64,000 nucleotides of DNA from Akkermansia muciniphila (GCA_945883815.1 CAMCYJ010000001.1:23618-87617); one strand, 5' to 3'; positions 24,636 to 33,440 are shown, counted from the first letter of the stretch. Notes: a model not told the origin generated them from the letters alone. Made by a program: numbers and translations.

Positions 24636-25462
24636 TCAGAATAACGGCACAATTGGATCCCCCGCGACTCGATCACCTCGCGCACCCGGGGGCTGAGCAA
24701 CGCCTCCAACTCATGCCGGTGGGCGTCCTCGTCGGCATGACAGTACAACTCCCAGGTCCCAGGCTGAAGCTCCGGCAAGAGCCGCAGCAAATAGTCTTCG
24801 GTCACCCGGCTGTTCTGCAGCAAACCGTAGGTGCAGGCGGCGTGACGCAACCCGTGACGGGCCAACAACGGCTCGCAACGACGCGACAAGGCCCCGAAAA
24901 CCCCAGCATGCGACAGCCGGTACAAGTACTCCCCGGACGCCATGCGCAAGTTCTGGATCAACGGATCCCGAGTCAGGCGAACCGAGCGGATTCCCAGCGC
25001 ATTCGCATGATCCAACAGCACGCGGAACACCCCGGGATGGAGGTGAAAGTTCAGGTGCCCGTTGACGTGATCCAAGGCCAGGCCGGTGGCGCGGAATCGT
25101 TCAAATTGAGCCATAAGTTCCCGGCGCACTTGTTCCTGCAAGCCCGGCACAAAAAAGTAACGCAACCCGGCCACCACCGGTCGATCGGTGAATCGACCCT
25201 GTTCATCCACCAACCCAGGAATCTCCGTCGGGGGCAACACCGACCGTCCACAGACCAGCACCGAATGCAGACCCACGCCGAGTTGGGGATTGGCCCTGGC
25301 AATCCGCACGGCTGCCTCGGCGGCATCGCCAGCCACCATGAGGCTGGCCGAGGCGAGGATTCCTTCCCGATGGGCGCGTTCGATCGCCCGGTTGGCGCTA
25401 TCGGAGATTCCGAAATCGTCGGCATTGACGATGAGCCGGATGGGAGCGTGTCTCGAAATCAT
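24626..25462 (-). CDS. hpnK: HpnK/ChbG-type carbohydrate deacetylase (hopanoid-associated)
   Basis: A 278-residue YdjC/ChbG-fold deacetylase. N-terminal L-I-V-N-A-D-D-F-G carries the catalytic/metal Asp pair, V-G-L-H-S-V gives a metal His and D-H-V-N-G-H-L-N-F-H-L-H-P the His cluster. C-terminal L-Y-C-H-A-D-E is also typical. HpnK proteins form a named subgroup found with hopanoid genes and are thought to remove N-acetyl groups from hopanoid or lipid-linked glycans. That role is inferred. Here it lies 29 bases after hpnD and overlaps the small transporter by 10 bases, supporting the hopanoid link. Plain ChbG-like chitobiose deacetylation is the alternative. Confidence 0.82.
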   Translation of the reverse strand: MISRHAPIRLIVNADDFGISDSANRAIERAHREGILASASLMVAGDAAEAAVRIARANPQLGVGLHSVLVCGRSVLPPTEIPGLVDEQGRFTDRPVVAGLRYFFVPGLQEQVRRELMAQFERFRATGLALDHVNGHLNFHLHPGVFRVLLDHANALGIRSVRLTRDPLIQNLRMASGEYLYRLSHAGVFGALSRRCEPLLARHGLRHAACTYGLLQNSRVTEDYLLRLLPELQPGTWELYCHADEDAHRHELEALLSPRVREVIESRGIQLCRYSDCL

Positions 25463-25491
25463 GAGCGATGCTCCTCGCGGTCCGGCAACCC

Positions 25492-26364
25492 CTAGGCACC
25501 ATAGCCGGTGACCCGAAGCCCCAATCGGGAGCGCAGGACCGCGTTCAGGATGATCCCGATCTTCCGGGCCCGGGTCAGCCGAAGTGGTGTCTCCTCCAAC
25601 ACATGGAAACGGGATTTCTCCAATCGCTCCAAAAGGCGCCAGTAGACATTGCCCATCAACTCCGCAGACACCATCGAAGCGCGCTCTGAAACCGGGAGCA
25701 CGTCGCGGGCTTTCTGGTAATAACGACGGGCTCGCCCATCAATTTCCAAGGCCAACTGATGGAAGCGCTCCGACCATTCGCAGCGCAGAATCTCCTCGGG
25801 ATTCACCCGGAATCGCTGCATATCCGACAGCGGCAGATAAATGCGGCCCCGGGCGGCATCATTGCCCACATCGCGCAGGATGTTGGTCAATTGCAACGCC
25901 TTGCCCAACGCATCGGCATAAGCTCGGCACGCCGGGTCGGTGTAACCGAAGATCTCAATGCTCAACAAACCCACGACGCTCGCGACACGGTAGCAATACA
26001 ACTCCAACTCGGCCGGGTCTTGGTAGCGAGTCTGGACGAGGTCGGTCTCGACCCCGAGGATCAGCTCGTCAAACAAGCGGAAGGGCAACCGGTAGGTTTG
26101 GATGTGAGGGGCCAATTCGCGGTTCACCTCCATCGAGGGTTCGCGCCCCTCACAGGCGGCTGCGATGTCAGCACGCCACGCTTCGAGGGTTTTCCGCCGC
26201 TGATCCACCGGGATGGAATCCTCGTCGGCCGCGTCATCCACCTGACGGCAGAACGCATACAACGCCGACATGGCTGCACGCTTCTCAGGCGTCAATAAAA
26301 TGAAGGCCAGCGCCAGGTTGGAGGCGCTTTTCCGCGTGATCTGCTCCGAGACACCAGAATTCAC
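25492..26364 (-). CDS. hpnD: Presqualene diphosphate / squalene synthase, HpnD-type
   Basis: A 290-residue trans-isoprenyl diphosphate synthase that joins two farnesyl diphosphates on the way to squalene and hopanoids. The two Asp-rich motifs appear as D-D-A-A-D-E (about 42-47) and N-I-L-R-D-V-G-N-D (about 163-171), with R-x-Y-L-P-L-S-D following. F-C-R-Q-V-D-D is characteristic of squalene/phytoene synthases. The GTG at 26364 overlaps the stop of the upstream small gene (GTGA). HpnC and HpnE, the usual partners, are not in the window. Phytoene synthase is the main alternative, but the adjoining hpnK favours the hopanoid type. Confidence 0.83.
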   Translation of the reverse strand: MNSGVSEQITRKSASNLALAFILLTPEKRAAMSALYAFCRQVDDAADEDSIPVDQRRKTLEAWRADIAAACEGREPSMEVNRELAPHIQTYRLPFRLFDELILGVETDLVQTRYQDPAELELYCYRVASVVGLLSIEIFGYTDPACRAYADALGKALQLTNILRDVGNDAARGRIYLPLSDMQRFRVNPEEILRCEWSERFHQLALEIDGRARRYYQKARDVLPVSERASMVSAELMGNVYWRLLERLEKSRFHVLEETPLRLTRARKIGIILNAVLRSRLGLRVTGYGA

Positions 26365-26696
26365 AAATCCGTCGGATTAAGATTCCCAGAACCCTTGGCA
26401 GGGAGCCCACCCGTGTCGGACAAAGTCGGATTGCGTGGGCGATCCTTGCTATGGCGACGACGGCGGCGACGGCCAGAACCCTTGGAATCGTTGATCACCC
26501 CTCGCCCTTTTTGCTTCTCGGACTTCCGAAAAAATACGGCCCAGATCACCCCAATGGCCAGAACCACCAACCCGGCGAAAATGGCAACCGTGGAGCCACT
26601 GAAGGCCTTCTGGGTTTCAGAATTAAAGCCCGACGGCAATTGCGACGCTGTGGAGTCAGCCAGCATTAGCATCGAATGGGTGAACAGTGAACTCAT
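26361..26696 (-). CDS. Small single-pass membrane protein, basic tail
   Basis: 111 residues, family not recognised. Residues 1-32 are polar, a single hydrophobic helix lies at about 36-55 (V-A-I-F-A-G-L-V-V-L-A-I-G-V-I-W-A-V-F-F), and the cytoplasmic side is highly basic with a G-R-R-R-R-R-R-H-S run near 75. It is overlapped by four bases at each end: its ATG overlaps the regulator stop, and its TGA overlaps the GTG of hpnD. That tight spacing argues for a real, translated gene that links the two-component system to the hopanoid genes. A nucleic-acid or phospholipid interaction of the Arg run can only be guessed. Confidence 0.65.
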   Translation of the reverse strand: MSSLFTHSMLMLADSTASQLPSGFNSETQKAFSGSTVAIFAGLVVLAIGVIWAVFFRKSEKQKGRGVINDSKGSGRRRRRRHSKDRPRNPTLSDTGGLPAKGSGNLNPTDL

Positions 26697-28120
26697 CGAA
26701 CAGCAGAGCCTGTTCCGGTGTCCACGTCTTCGTCAACGCCGCCGTCCACACCCAACCCGAGCCGGCCCATGCGATACCGCAATGAATGCCGCGACAAATC
26801 CAACGCCGACGCGGCCTTGGACAAGCTGCCGTCACTGGCCTCCAAGGCATCGAGGATCATTTCCTTTTCGAAGCGCAGAAGTGCCTCCGGCAACGAGCCG
26901 CCCTTGGAAACACCGTTCCTCTCGAGCAGACCATCGCGCAAGCGGGACTCCACTTCGAAGTCCGGGAGACTCGCTGGCTGAATGAGTTCGGAAGGTTCGA
27001 GAATCACGGCCCGTTCAATCACATTGCGCAATTCGCGTACGTTGCCCGGCCAACTGTGGGCCTGCAGTGCAAGCATGGCCAATGGCGAGATATCCTTAAC
27101 GGTGCGGCTCAGCTTGAGGGCAAACACCCGAAGGAAATTCCGGGCCAACAGTGCTATGTCCGCTCCCCGTTCGCGCAGCGGGGGAGGCCGAAACTGCATG
27201 ACATTGAGACGATGGAAGAGGTCTTCGCGGAACTCCCCCTTTTTGATGGCCTCGACGATGTTGCGATTGGTCGCGGCGATGAGACGCACCTGGACTCTCA
27301 GCTCCTGAGTGCCGCCCACGCGAGTGAAGGAACCATCCTCGAGGAAACGCAACAGCTTGGCCTGAAGCGGACGACTCATGTCGCCGATCTCGTCCAGGAA
27401 GATCGTGCCGCCGTCGGCCTCCTCCACATACCCCCGCTTGGTCCGATGGGCACCGGTGAAGGCTCCGCGTTCGTAGCCGAAGAGCTCCGACTCGAGGAGG
27501 GTCTCCGGAATGGCTGCGCAATTGAGCCTTATGTAATTGGCCGTGGCCCGACGGCTGTGGAAGTGGATGGCCCCGGCGATGAGCTCCTTGCCCGTCCCAC
27601 TTTCGCCCAAGATCAACACGGTGGCATCCGTCGGCGCCACTGTCTGGATCAGTTGCCGCAATTCCTGCATCTTCGGCGATTCACCAACAATGTTCTCAAT
27701 TCGGATGCCACTGCCGGCGCGGGCCTTGAGGGCCGCATTCTCGGTCAACAACCGATGCCGCTCCGCGCAACGGCCAACCGCGTGCAAAAGTTCATCCGGC
27801 TCGAAGGGCTTGGCCAGATAGTCGGTCGCTCCCGATTTGATGGCCTCGACGGCCAGCTTGGGCGTGGCGTAGGCCGTGATCATGATCACCGGCAGATCGG
27901 GGCGCTTTTCGGCCACCATCTTGAGAAACTCATAGCCACTCATGCCGCCCAATCGGGCGTCGGTGATGACCATGAAAAAGTTCTCCTGCTGAATGAGCTT
28001 CAGCCCCGCTTCGGCAGAATCGGCCAGGCGAACCTCGTACGACTCCCCTTCGAGCACCGTCTGGAGCGACAGGCGCATGTTCTTCTCATCATCGACAACC
28101 AACAAAGGCGGCAATTTCAT
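26693..28120 (-). CDS. NtrC-family sigma-54-dependent response regulator
   Basis: 475 residues in three parts. A receiver domain lies at 1-125, with acidic pocket D10/D11 and phospho-acceptor D54 in V-I-T-D-A-R-L-G-G. A sigma-54 AAA+ domain lies at about 145-385, with Walker A L-G-E-S-G-T-G-K-E, the E-R-G-A-F-T-G-A loop that contacts sigma-54, Walker B-like T-I-F-L-D-E-I-G-D-M and R-F-x-x-D-L-F-H-R-L-N-V. The Fis-type helix-turn-helix, near 425-460, reads L-S-K-A-A-S-A-L-D-L-S-R-H-S-L-R-Y-R. Its kinase is the gene directly upstream (four-base overlap), and its stop overlaps the small membrane gene. It should activate a sigma-54 promoter, but I see no clear GG-N10-GC box in the intergenic regions nearby. 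Confidence 0.93.
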   Translation of the reverse strand: MKLPPLLVVDDEKNMRLSLQTVLEGESYEVRLADSAEAGLKLIQQENFFMVITDARLGGMSGYEFLKMVAEKRPDLPVIMITAYATPKLAVEAIKSGATDYLAKPFEPDELLHAVGRCAERHRLLTENAALKARAGSGIRIENIVGESPKMQELRQLIQTVAPTDATVLILGESGTGKELIAGAIHFHSRRATANYIRLNCAAIPETLLESELFGYERGAFTGAHRTKRGYVEEADGGTIFLDEIGDMSRPLQAKLLRFLEDGSFTRVGGTQELRVQVRLIAATNRNIVEAIKKGEFREDLFHRLNVMQFRPPPLRERGADIALLARNFLRVFALKLSRTVKDISPLAMLALQAHSWPGNVRELRNVIERAVILEPSELIQPASLPDFEVESRLRDGLLERNGVSKGGSLPEALLRFEKEMILDALEASDGSLSKAASALDLSRHSLRYRMGRLGLGVDGGVDEDVDTGTGSAVR

Positions 28121-29538
28121 CGGAGTCTCATTAGGGTGCGTGCAGGAAGGGTGATGGTAAAGGTGGCGCCCTTGCCAAGATCGGATTCAACCCGGACACG
28201 GCCTCCGTACATTTCACTGGTGTGCTTGACAATGGTCAGGCCCAGACCGGTCCCACGATCCTTGGTGGTGAAGTACGATTCCCAGATCCGACCAATCACC
28301 TCGGCCGGGATCCCTGGCCCCGAATCCCGGACGGTGACTTGAATCGCATAATCTGGGGCCGGACGCGCCGTGATCCAGATCTGACCTTTCTGCCCCATGG
28401 CTTCACGGGCGTTCACCAAGAGATTGGTGAAGATCTCCATGAAATGCCCACGCTGTCCCAAGAGAACCGGCAACGCCGGCGGAATGTCGAGATGCACCTG
28501 GATAGGAAAACCGGCTCCCAGCGGGAGTGCGATGGCCAAGGATTGTTCCAGGATCTCGGCAATGGTTAGCCGCTCCACGCGCCCCTCCACCAACCGAGCG
28601 TAGCCCATCAAATCGGTGATGATCCGATCGGAGCGGGCCACTTCTTCACGGATGATGGCGATTTGCTGGGTGATGGTCTTCCCCTCGCGGACCGTCTTCT
28701 GCAGCGTGTAGGCAGCGTTATTGATGATCCCGAGCGGATTCTTCAATTGATGAGCGATCTCTGCGGCCAGACGACCGGCGGCTTCCAATTGCTCCTGCTT
28801 CAAGGCGAACTCCTGGGTCTCGGCCTCCCGTTGACGCTGGCGGTCGATCAAGATCTGAAGACCCAGACAGACCACCGTCATGAGCAGTAGCAAGAGCACC
28901 CGGAGCACCAACGACTCAAACGGCTCGCTCACCGCCTCGGGGAGCCCACCGCTGGATTCGAGCTTGGGCGTATAACTGTCGAGAACTTGTGTTTCCACCA
29001 AGCCCAGCCGCATTTCCAAGACACCTGAGAGCACGTAAAGCGCGCAGACAAACAGGTTCACCAACACCTGGACTTCGGAACGCGGGATGATGGCGGCGTT
29101 CCGGATGACCAAGCCGAGGAAGACCCAATACAGGATGCTGTCAAAGCCTCCGCAAAAGAGGGTCAACGCCGCGAGGAATGCGGTGTCCAAGAGGGAGGTC
29201 ATCGACACGACCCGTTCCAGGATCGGCGTGGAGATTTCGTCCATGCCCCACAGCAGAATCCCGGAACCGATGTTCACCGCAGTCATCATCAAGGTGAAGG
29301 TCTGCAGGTAAGCCAAGACATCCTCCCGGGGCACTGAGACGCTGCCGAATGCATGGGGATTGAACAAGAACCAGTAGATCACCGGCGCAAGCATCAACTT
29401 CACCCAGATACCGATGTTGCGCTCGACGAAACGGATGCGCTTCCGGAAGAGAGTCGGATCCGCTGGGGGGGCCTGAAAGACCTCGAAAAGGCCACGCCAC
29501 CGCTGACTCAAGGCATCTGCTGAGGTGGGTTCAGGCAT
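28117..29538 (-). CDS. Membrane sensor histidine kinase
   Basis: 473 residues from the ATG at 29538; the extra upstream frame to 29589 lacks character. An N-terminal cytoplasmic lead (about 1-45) is followed by five to six hydrophobic helices (about 46-235), with only short loops, so the sensor is membrane-embedded rather than periplasmic. A short coiled coil (R-Q-R-Q-R-E-A-E-T-Q-E-F-A-L-K-Q-E-Q) connects to the HisKA H-box A-A-E-I-A-H-Q-L-K-N-P-L (H263). N, G1, F and G2 boxes follow: N-L-L-V-N-A-R-E-A, D-S-G-P-G-I-P, S-Y-F-T-T-K and G-T-G-L-G-L. It overlaps its NtrC-type regulator gene by four bases. Signal unknown; proximity to hopanoid genes makes membrane state a fair guess. Confidence 0.92.
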   Translation of the reverse strand: MPEPTSADALSQRWRGLFEVFQAPPADPTLFRKRIRFVERNIGIWVKLMLAPVIYWFLFNPHAFGSVSVPREDVLAYLQTFTLMMTAVNIGSGILLWGMDEISTPILERVVSMTSLLDTAFLAALTLFCGGFDSILYWVFLGLVIRNAAIIPRSEVQVLVNLFVCALYVLSGVLEMRLGLVETQVLDSYTPKLESSGGLPEAVSEPFESLVLRVLLLLLMTVVCLGLQILIDRQRQREAETQEFALKQEQLEAAGRLAAEIAHQLKNPLGIINNAAYTLQKTVREGKTITQQIAIIREEVARSDRIITDLMGYARLVEGRVERLTIAEILEQSLAIALPLGAGFPIQVHLDIPPALPVLLGQRGHFMEIFTNLLVNAREAMGQKGQIWITARPAPDYAIQVTVRDSGPGIPAEVIGRIWESYFTTKDRGTGLGLTIVKHTSEMYGGRVRVESDLGKGATFTITLPARTLMRLR

Positions 29539-29597
29539 AGGCTGGACGAGGGCTTGGTGTTGGGTGGAACCAGCGGACCGTTCCGCCAACTGCGATC

Positions 29598-30134
29598 TTA
29601 GTCGGGCAACACGCCCACCTCCCGGAGAATCTCTTCAATGGGTGCCAGGCGGCCGAGACCCTCATAGCCGCAGGAAAGCATCCCCTCACCGGGTCCGACC
29701 CACTGGACACCCCGGGATTCGAGGAGAGCCACATTGGCCTGGGTGGCCGGGTGCAACCACATCTTGCCATTCATGGCCGGGGCGATGAGTACTCGAGCCT
29801 CGGGGCGCAACGCCAACGCAATGCAGGTGAGCGCATCATCGGCCAATCCATGCGCCAACTTGGCCAGGCAATTGGCCGTCGCTGGCGCGATCAAGAGCAG
29901 GTCGGCCTCATCGGCCAAACGGATGTGGGTCGGCTTCCACCCTTCCTCCTCGTCATAAAGATCGGTGATCACCGGTTGGCGAGTCAGCGTCTTGAAGGGC
30001 AACGGGGTGACAAATCGTTGGGCATCGGCAGTCAGCACCACGTGCACACGATGCCCGGCGTGGGTCAACTGGCTGGCCAAATCGATGGACTTGTGGGCGG
30101 CGATCGATCCGGTGACTCCGAGGACGATGTTCAT
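29598..30134 (-). CDS. coaC: Phosphopantothenoylcysteine decarboxylase, stand-alone CoaC
   Basis: A 178-residue flavoprotein that decarboxylates 4'-phosphopantothenoylcysteine in coenzyme A synthesis. Features: N-terminal G-V-T-G-S-I-A-A-H-K, catalytic His in P-T-H-I-R-L-A, F-M-N-contacting A-P-A-T-A-N-C-L-A-K, the P-A-M-N-G-K-M-W signature, and Cys in L-S-C-G-Y-E-G-L-G-R, the substrate-binding flap. Most bacteria fuse CoaC to the CoaB synthetase in a protein about twice this length. Here the CoaB half is absent, so it must be encoded elsewhere. It sits 9 bases after gmk and upstream of the sensor kinase. Related flavin decarboxylases such as EpiD are less likely because of the gmk context. 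Confidence 0.88.
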   Translation of the reverse strand: MNIVLGVTGSIAAHKSIDLASQLTHAGHRVHVVLTADAQRFVTPLPFKTLTRQPVITDLYDEEEGWKPTHIRLADEADLLLIAPATANCLAKLAHGLADDALTCIALALRPEARVLIAPAMNGKMWLHPATQANVALLESRGVQWVGPGEGMLSCGYEGLGRLAPIEEILREVGVLPD

Positions 30135-30143
30135 GGTTCAGGA

Positions 30144-30791
30144 TCAGAGGCTGACCACAGGAACCGACTGCGGATGGTCCCAATGGAAGGTTTGTCGGGA
30201 AGCCCGGGCGCATTCGGCCTCATAAATCGATTGCAGCGACCGCAAGTCCTCCTCACGGCTGCGGCTCACCAAGAGATAGTCGAACTCTGCCCAACGAGCG
30301 ATCTCCGGTTCGGCCATTTCCAACCGACGGTCAATGGCCTCGGGCGCATCGGCATCCCGACCGCGAAGCCGAGACTCCAATTGTTCGCGGGAGGCCGGTG
30401 TGATGAACACCGTCACCAATCGACCTGCCAGAGCCGGATCAGAGGCCACCACCCGGCGGACCGTTTCGGCACCCTGGACATCCACGCTGAGCAGAGCGTC
30501 TTTGCCTGTGGCCCAATGGGCTCGCACGGACTCTTTGAGGATGCCTTTCCAATCCCCGTACACATTTGCGTACTCCAGGAATTCTCCGGCGGCGATCCGC
30601 GCTTCGAATTCGGACCGGGAGAAGAAGTGGTAGTCCACCCCATGAACCTCACCCGGGCGCGGAGCCCGACTGGCGCAGGTGATGATCCGGCCGATGCGCG
30701 GATTGGCGCTCATCAGGCCTTGGCTCACCGTGGTTTTTCCGGCTCCCGAGGGAGCCGAGATGAGGAGCAGAAACGGGGCGCAAGCGTGCAT
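30144..30791 (-). CDS. gmk: Guanylate kinase
   Basis: A 215-residue enzyme converting GMP to GDP with ATP. P-loop S-A-P-S-G-A-G-K-T-T at about 12-21; T-C-A-S-R-A-P-R-P-G-E (GMP contact) near 38; G-V-D-Y-H-F-F-S near 51; and the G-E-F-L-E-Y-A-N-V-Y-G-D-W-K-G segment near 68-82 with the D-V-Q-G-A motif near 104. Length is normal. It lies 20 bases after yicC and 9 before coaC. In many bacteria the order is yicC-gmk-rpoZ-coaBC. Here no rpoZ gene fits in the 9-base gap. Confidence 0.95.
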   Translation of the reverse strand: MHACAPFLLLISAPSGAGKTTVSQGLMSANPRIGRIITCASRAPRPGEVHGVDYHFFSRSEFEARIAAGEFLEYANVYGDWKGILKESVRAHWATGKDALLSVDVQGAETVRRVVASDPALAGRLVTVFITPASREQLESRLRGRDADAPEAIDRRLEMAEPEIARWAEFDYLLVSRSREEDLRSLQSIYEAECARASRQTFHWDHPQSVPVVSL

Positions 30792-30811
30792 GGATTCGAA
30801 CAGCGAAACGA

Positions 30812-31699
30812 TTACTCGATATTCTGGACCTGTTCGCGGAAGCGTTCCAGTTCTGTCTTCATGAGCACCACCTCGGCGGCGATCCGGGCGTCATTGGCCT
30901 TGGAGCCGATGGTATTGATCTCGCGGTGGAACTCCTGAGCCAAAAAATCCAGCTTGCGACCGACGGCTTCCCGACTTTTCCGACAGTCCTCATATTGCTG
31001 GAAGTGACTCTCCAACCGGGCGATTTCTTCTGAAATATCCGAACGATCGGCAAACACCACCACTTCCCGCAGGATGCGTTCGTCATCGACCGTAATTCCT
31101 TCGAGGCCGGCTGATTGCAAACGTTGTGCCAACTGCTGGCGATAGCGGGTCAACACCTCGGGAGCCAATATGCGCACACGATCGAGCGCCGAACGGATGA
31201 GGGCGATGCGACTCTCCAGATCCCGCTCCAGCGCCTCCCCTTCCCGGCGGCGCATGGCATCCATGGATTCGAGGGCCAAAGCGAGTGCCGCGGAGGTTCC
31301 GGGCCAAGCGGCCTCGGGATCCACCACCCGGGTCTCGGATTGCATCACCCCGGGGCATCGCGCCAGCAACTCCAAGCTCACCTGTGCCGCGGCTCCAGAA
31401 AGCCCCAACTCGGCGGCCACCTCAGACCATTCCCGCGAGTAGGCTTGAACCACAGCGCGGTTGATTCGATTCCCCGTGCACTCCCCATCGGGAACATCCA
31501 GCGAGACCCGGATTTCACACCGCCCTCGCGACACCATCCGCGCCACCGACTCACGGATTCGAGTCTCCAGCGATTCCCAATCCGGCGGCAGCATCACCAC
31601 CAATTCGGATTGTTTCCGGTTCACCGACTTCAACTCCACCACCACCTTCGCCTCGGCCGCCGAGGATTCCCCCCGACCATACCCCGTCATCGATTTCAT
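30812..31699 (-). CDS. yicC: YicC family endoribonuclease
   Basis: A 295-residue YicC-like protein. ATG 31699 gives M-K-S-M-T-G-Y-G-R-G-E, the classic family start; the frame upstream to 31822 runs into the repeat array. The N-terminal domain has S-V-N-R-K-Q-S-E-L and the C-terminal DUF1732 part ends with L-D-F-L-A-Q-E-F-H-R-E-I-N-T-I-G-S-K and V-V-L-M-K-T-E-L-E-R-F-R-E-Q-V-Q-N-I-E, which is highly conserved. E. coli YicC has been reported to be an endoribonuclease. It begins the ten-gene minus-strand run, so a promoter should lie in 31700-31800, where a GGGGACAGG motif (31711-31719) also sits. Confidence 0.93.
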   Translation of the reverse strand: MKSMTGYGRGESSAAEAKVVVELKSVNRKQSELVVMLPPDWESLETRIRESVARMVSRGRCEIRVSLDVPDGECTGNRINRAVVQAYSREWSEVAAELGLSGAAAQVSLELLARCPGVMQSETRVVDPEAAWPGTSAALALALESMDAMRRREGEALERDLESRIALIRSALDRVRILAPEVLTRYRQQLAQRLQSAGLEGITVDDERILREVVVFADRSDISEEIARLESHFQQYEDCRKSREAVGRKLDFLAQEFHREINTIGSKANDARIAAEVVLMKTELERFREQVQNIE

Positions 31700-31710
31700 T
31701 CCGAAGTGTC

Positions 31711-32185
31711 GGGGACAGGTCCGCCGGTTTGCCAATGGAATTCCCGGATCGGCCCACCGTTCGAAAGCCCCCCATTGGTTAGCCAGAGCGAATGAAGAGC
31801 GGCCGAGGATCGGAACCACCACAGCCTGTCCCTAGACCACCACAGCCTGTCCCTAGACCACCCTAGGAGCAGCCTCTCTGCCCCAGCAGCCGGTTCCCCA
31901 ATGTACCCCCAGTGTGCCCCACCCCGTAGCCTGTCCCCCAAAGTGTCCCAGAAGCCTGTCCCCTGACGCAGATATCACCCACGCACCCCAGCAGCGTCAG
32001 CGGGATCGGGCCGGAGCGAGCATTGAAGGCAAACACCCCAAGCCCCTCGCGCGCAGCGCGAAAACCCATACCCTCCTGCGCCTTCCTGCGAGCGCAGTCC
32101 AGGTCCCGCGTAAGCCAACCCCAGGCCCGTGCCCACGAGTCCGTCCCCACAACACAACACAGCCTGTCCCCAGCAGCCTGTCCCC
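31711..32185 (+). repeat. Intergenic array of CCTGTCCC motifs (array 1)
   Basis: Copies of CCTGTCCC(C) at 31825, 31846, 31930, 31955, 32163 and 32177, plus one in reverse (GGGGACAGG, 31711-31719) and several decayed ones around 31870-31920. Most are preceded by AG or CAG. The copies at 31825 and 31846 share a 21-base unit with CTAGACCACC. Between 31980 and 32150 is a motif-free stretch with no gene. The last motif is 102 bases before the esterase start. Confidence 0.8.
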
Positions 32186-32287
32186 TGAAGCATCCCTTGG
32201 CAGAAATTGGCGACCCCAAACAAGCCCCCCAATCAGAACGGACCGAATTTCGCTTGAGTCAGAAGGCCTTTGGCGAGACCCAGAACC

Positions 32288-33358
32288 ATGTCTTTCACCA
32301 GCCGATTACAATTGTGGTCCCCTTCCCGGGTGATGCCGGTACTGATCCTGAGCCTGCTAACGGGTGCCGGTTGCCTCCTTGGAACCCGCTCCGAAAATCC
32401 CGGCTCCAAGGGCGATGGCCACCACGTCGTCGGCCCGAGCTATCCCATCGACCCGGACCTCACTGATCGGGGCAATCCCAAGGGCCGGCAGTTCGAATTC
32501 AAGATGCGACTGGCCAACAGCAAACTCTTCCGCGGTGACGACACCACGCTGGAGCCCACGAAAAAAGCCGTTCGGACCGAGCGGAAAATCTTCGTTTACA
32601 TCCCTGCGGCCTACCGCGATGGCACCCCGGCTCCCGTCCTGGTGACCCACGACGGCCCGAGCCAACTCAAGCTCGTGCGCAACGCTCTCGATAACCTGAC
32701 GATCTCGAAGAACCCCGAGCGAAGCCTGCCTCCCTTCATCGTGGTCGCGATCGAAAACGGCGGAAACGACGGCAAGAACAGCGAGCGCGGCCTCGAATAC
32801 GACACCATGTCCGACCGCTTCGCGCGATTCATCAACGACGAGGTCTTCCCCGCGGTGCTGGCCGACCCGGCCATCCATGCCGCCTATCCCAAGCTAGCCA
32901 TCACCAGCAACCCCTGGGGCCGCGCCACCATGGGATGCAGTTCGGGCGGCGCCGCCGCGATGACCATGGCCTGGTTCCGCCCGGATTTGTTCCGACGTGT
33001 CATCGCCTATTCGGGCACCTTCGTGGATCAGCAAGACGACGACGCCCCAGAAGAGGCCAAATTCCCGCTGGGAGCCTGGGAATACCACTCCAGCCTGAAG
33101 CTCATCGCCAACAGCCCCAAGAAGCCGCTACGCCTCTTCACCCATGTCTCGGAGAACGACAACCGGGCCAAAGACCCCGAAGAGACTTATCACAATTGGG
33201 TCATGGCTGGTGAACGCACCGCCGCCGCCTTGAAGGACAAAGGCTATCACTACCGCTACGTCTTCAGCCGGGCCACAGGCCACTGCGACTCCAAGGTCTT
33301 TGAACTCACCCTGGCCGACACCCTCGTCTGGACCTGGCAGGGCTATCGCCCGGAATAA
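32288..33358 (+). CDS. Esterase-family alpha/beta hydrolase, lipoprotein
   Basis: A 356-residue putative esterase of the enterochelin-esterase-like (PF00756) family. ATG 32288 (M-S-F-T-S-R-L-Q-L-W) yields a signal peptide with lipobox L-L-T-G-A-G-C, so lipid would be on C29. The hydrolase part shows F-V-Y-I-P-A-A-Y near 102, the nucleophile elbow G-C-S-S-G with S218, and H332 in A-T-G-H-C-D. The acid is probably one of the Asp/Glu in S-E-N-D-N-R near 290. Relatives cleave ester-linked sugars or feruloyl groups. It is monocistronic: an array of CCTGTCCC motifs precedes it and a clear terminator follows. Confidence 0.82.
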   Translation: MSFTSRLQLWSPSRVMPVLILSLLTGAGCLLGTRSENPGSKGDGHHVVGPSYPIDPDLTDRGNPKGRQFEFKMRLANSKLFRGDDTTLEPTKKAVRTERKIFVYIPAAYRDGTPAPVLVTHDGPSQLKLVRNALDNLTISKNPERSLPPFIVVAIENGGNDGKNSERGLEYDTMSDRFARFINDEVFPAVLADPAIHAAYPKLAITSNPWGRATMGCSSGGAAAMTMAWFRPDLFRRVIAYSGTFVDQQDDDAPEEAKFPLGAWEYHSSLKLIANSPKKPLRLFTHVSENDNRAKDPEETYHNWVMAGERTAAALKDKGYHYRYVFSRATGHCDSKVFELTLADTLVWTWQGYRPE

Positions 33359-33440
33359 CCGAACCTCTTCCAACGGAGAACCCCGACGGAGAACCGTCCG
33401 AGGAACTGCCTCTTGAGGCGACTCCGAAGCGGATGAGACA

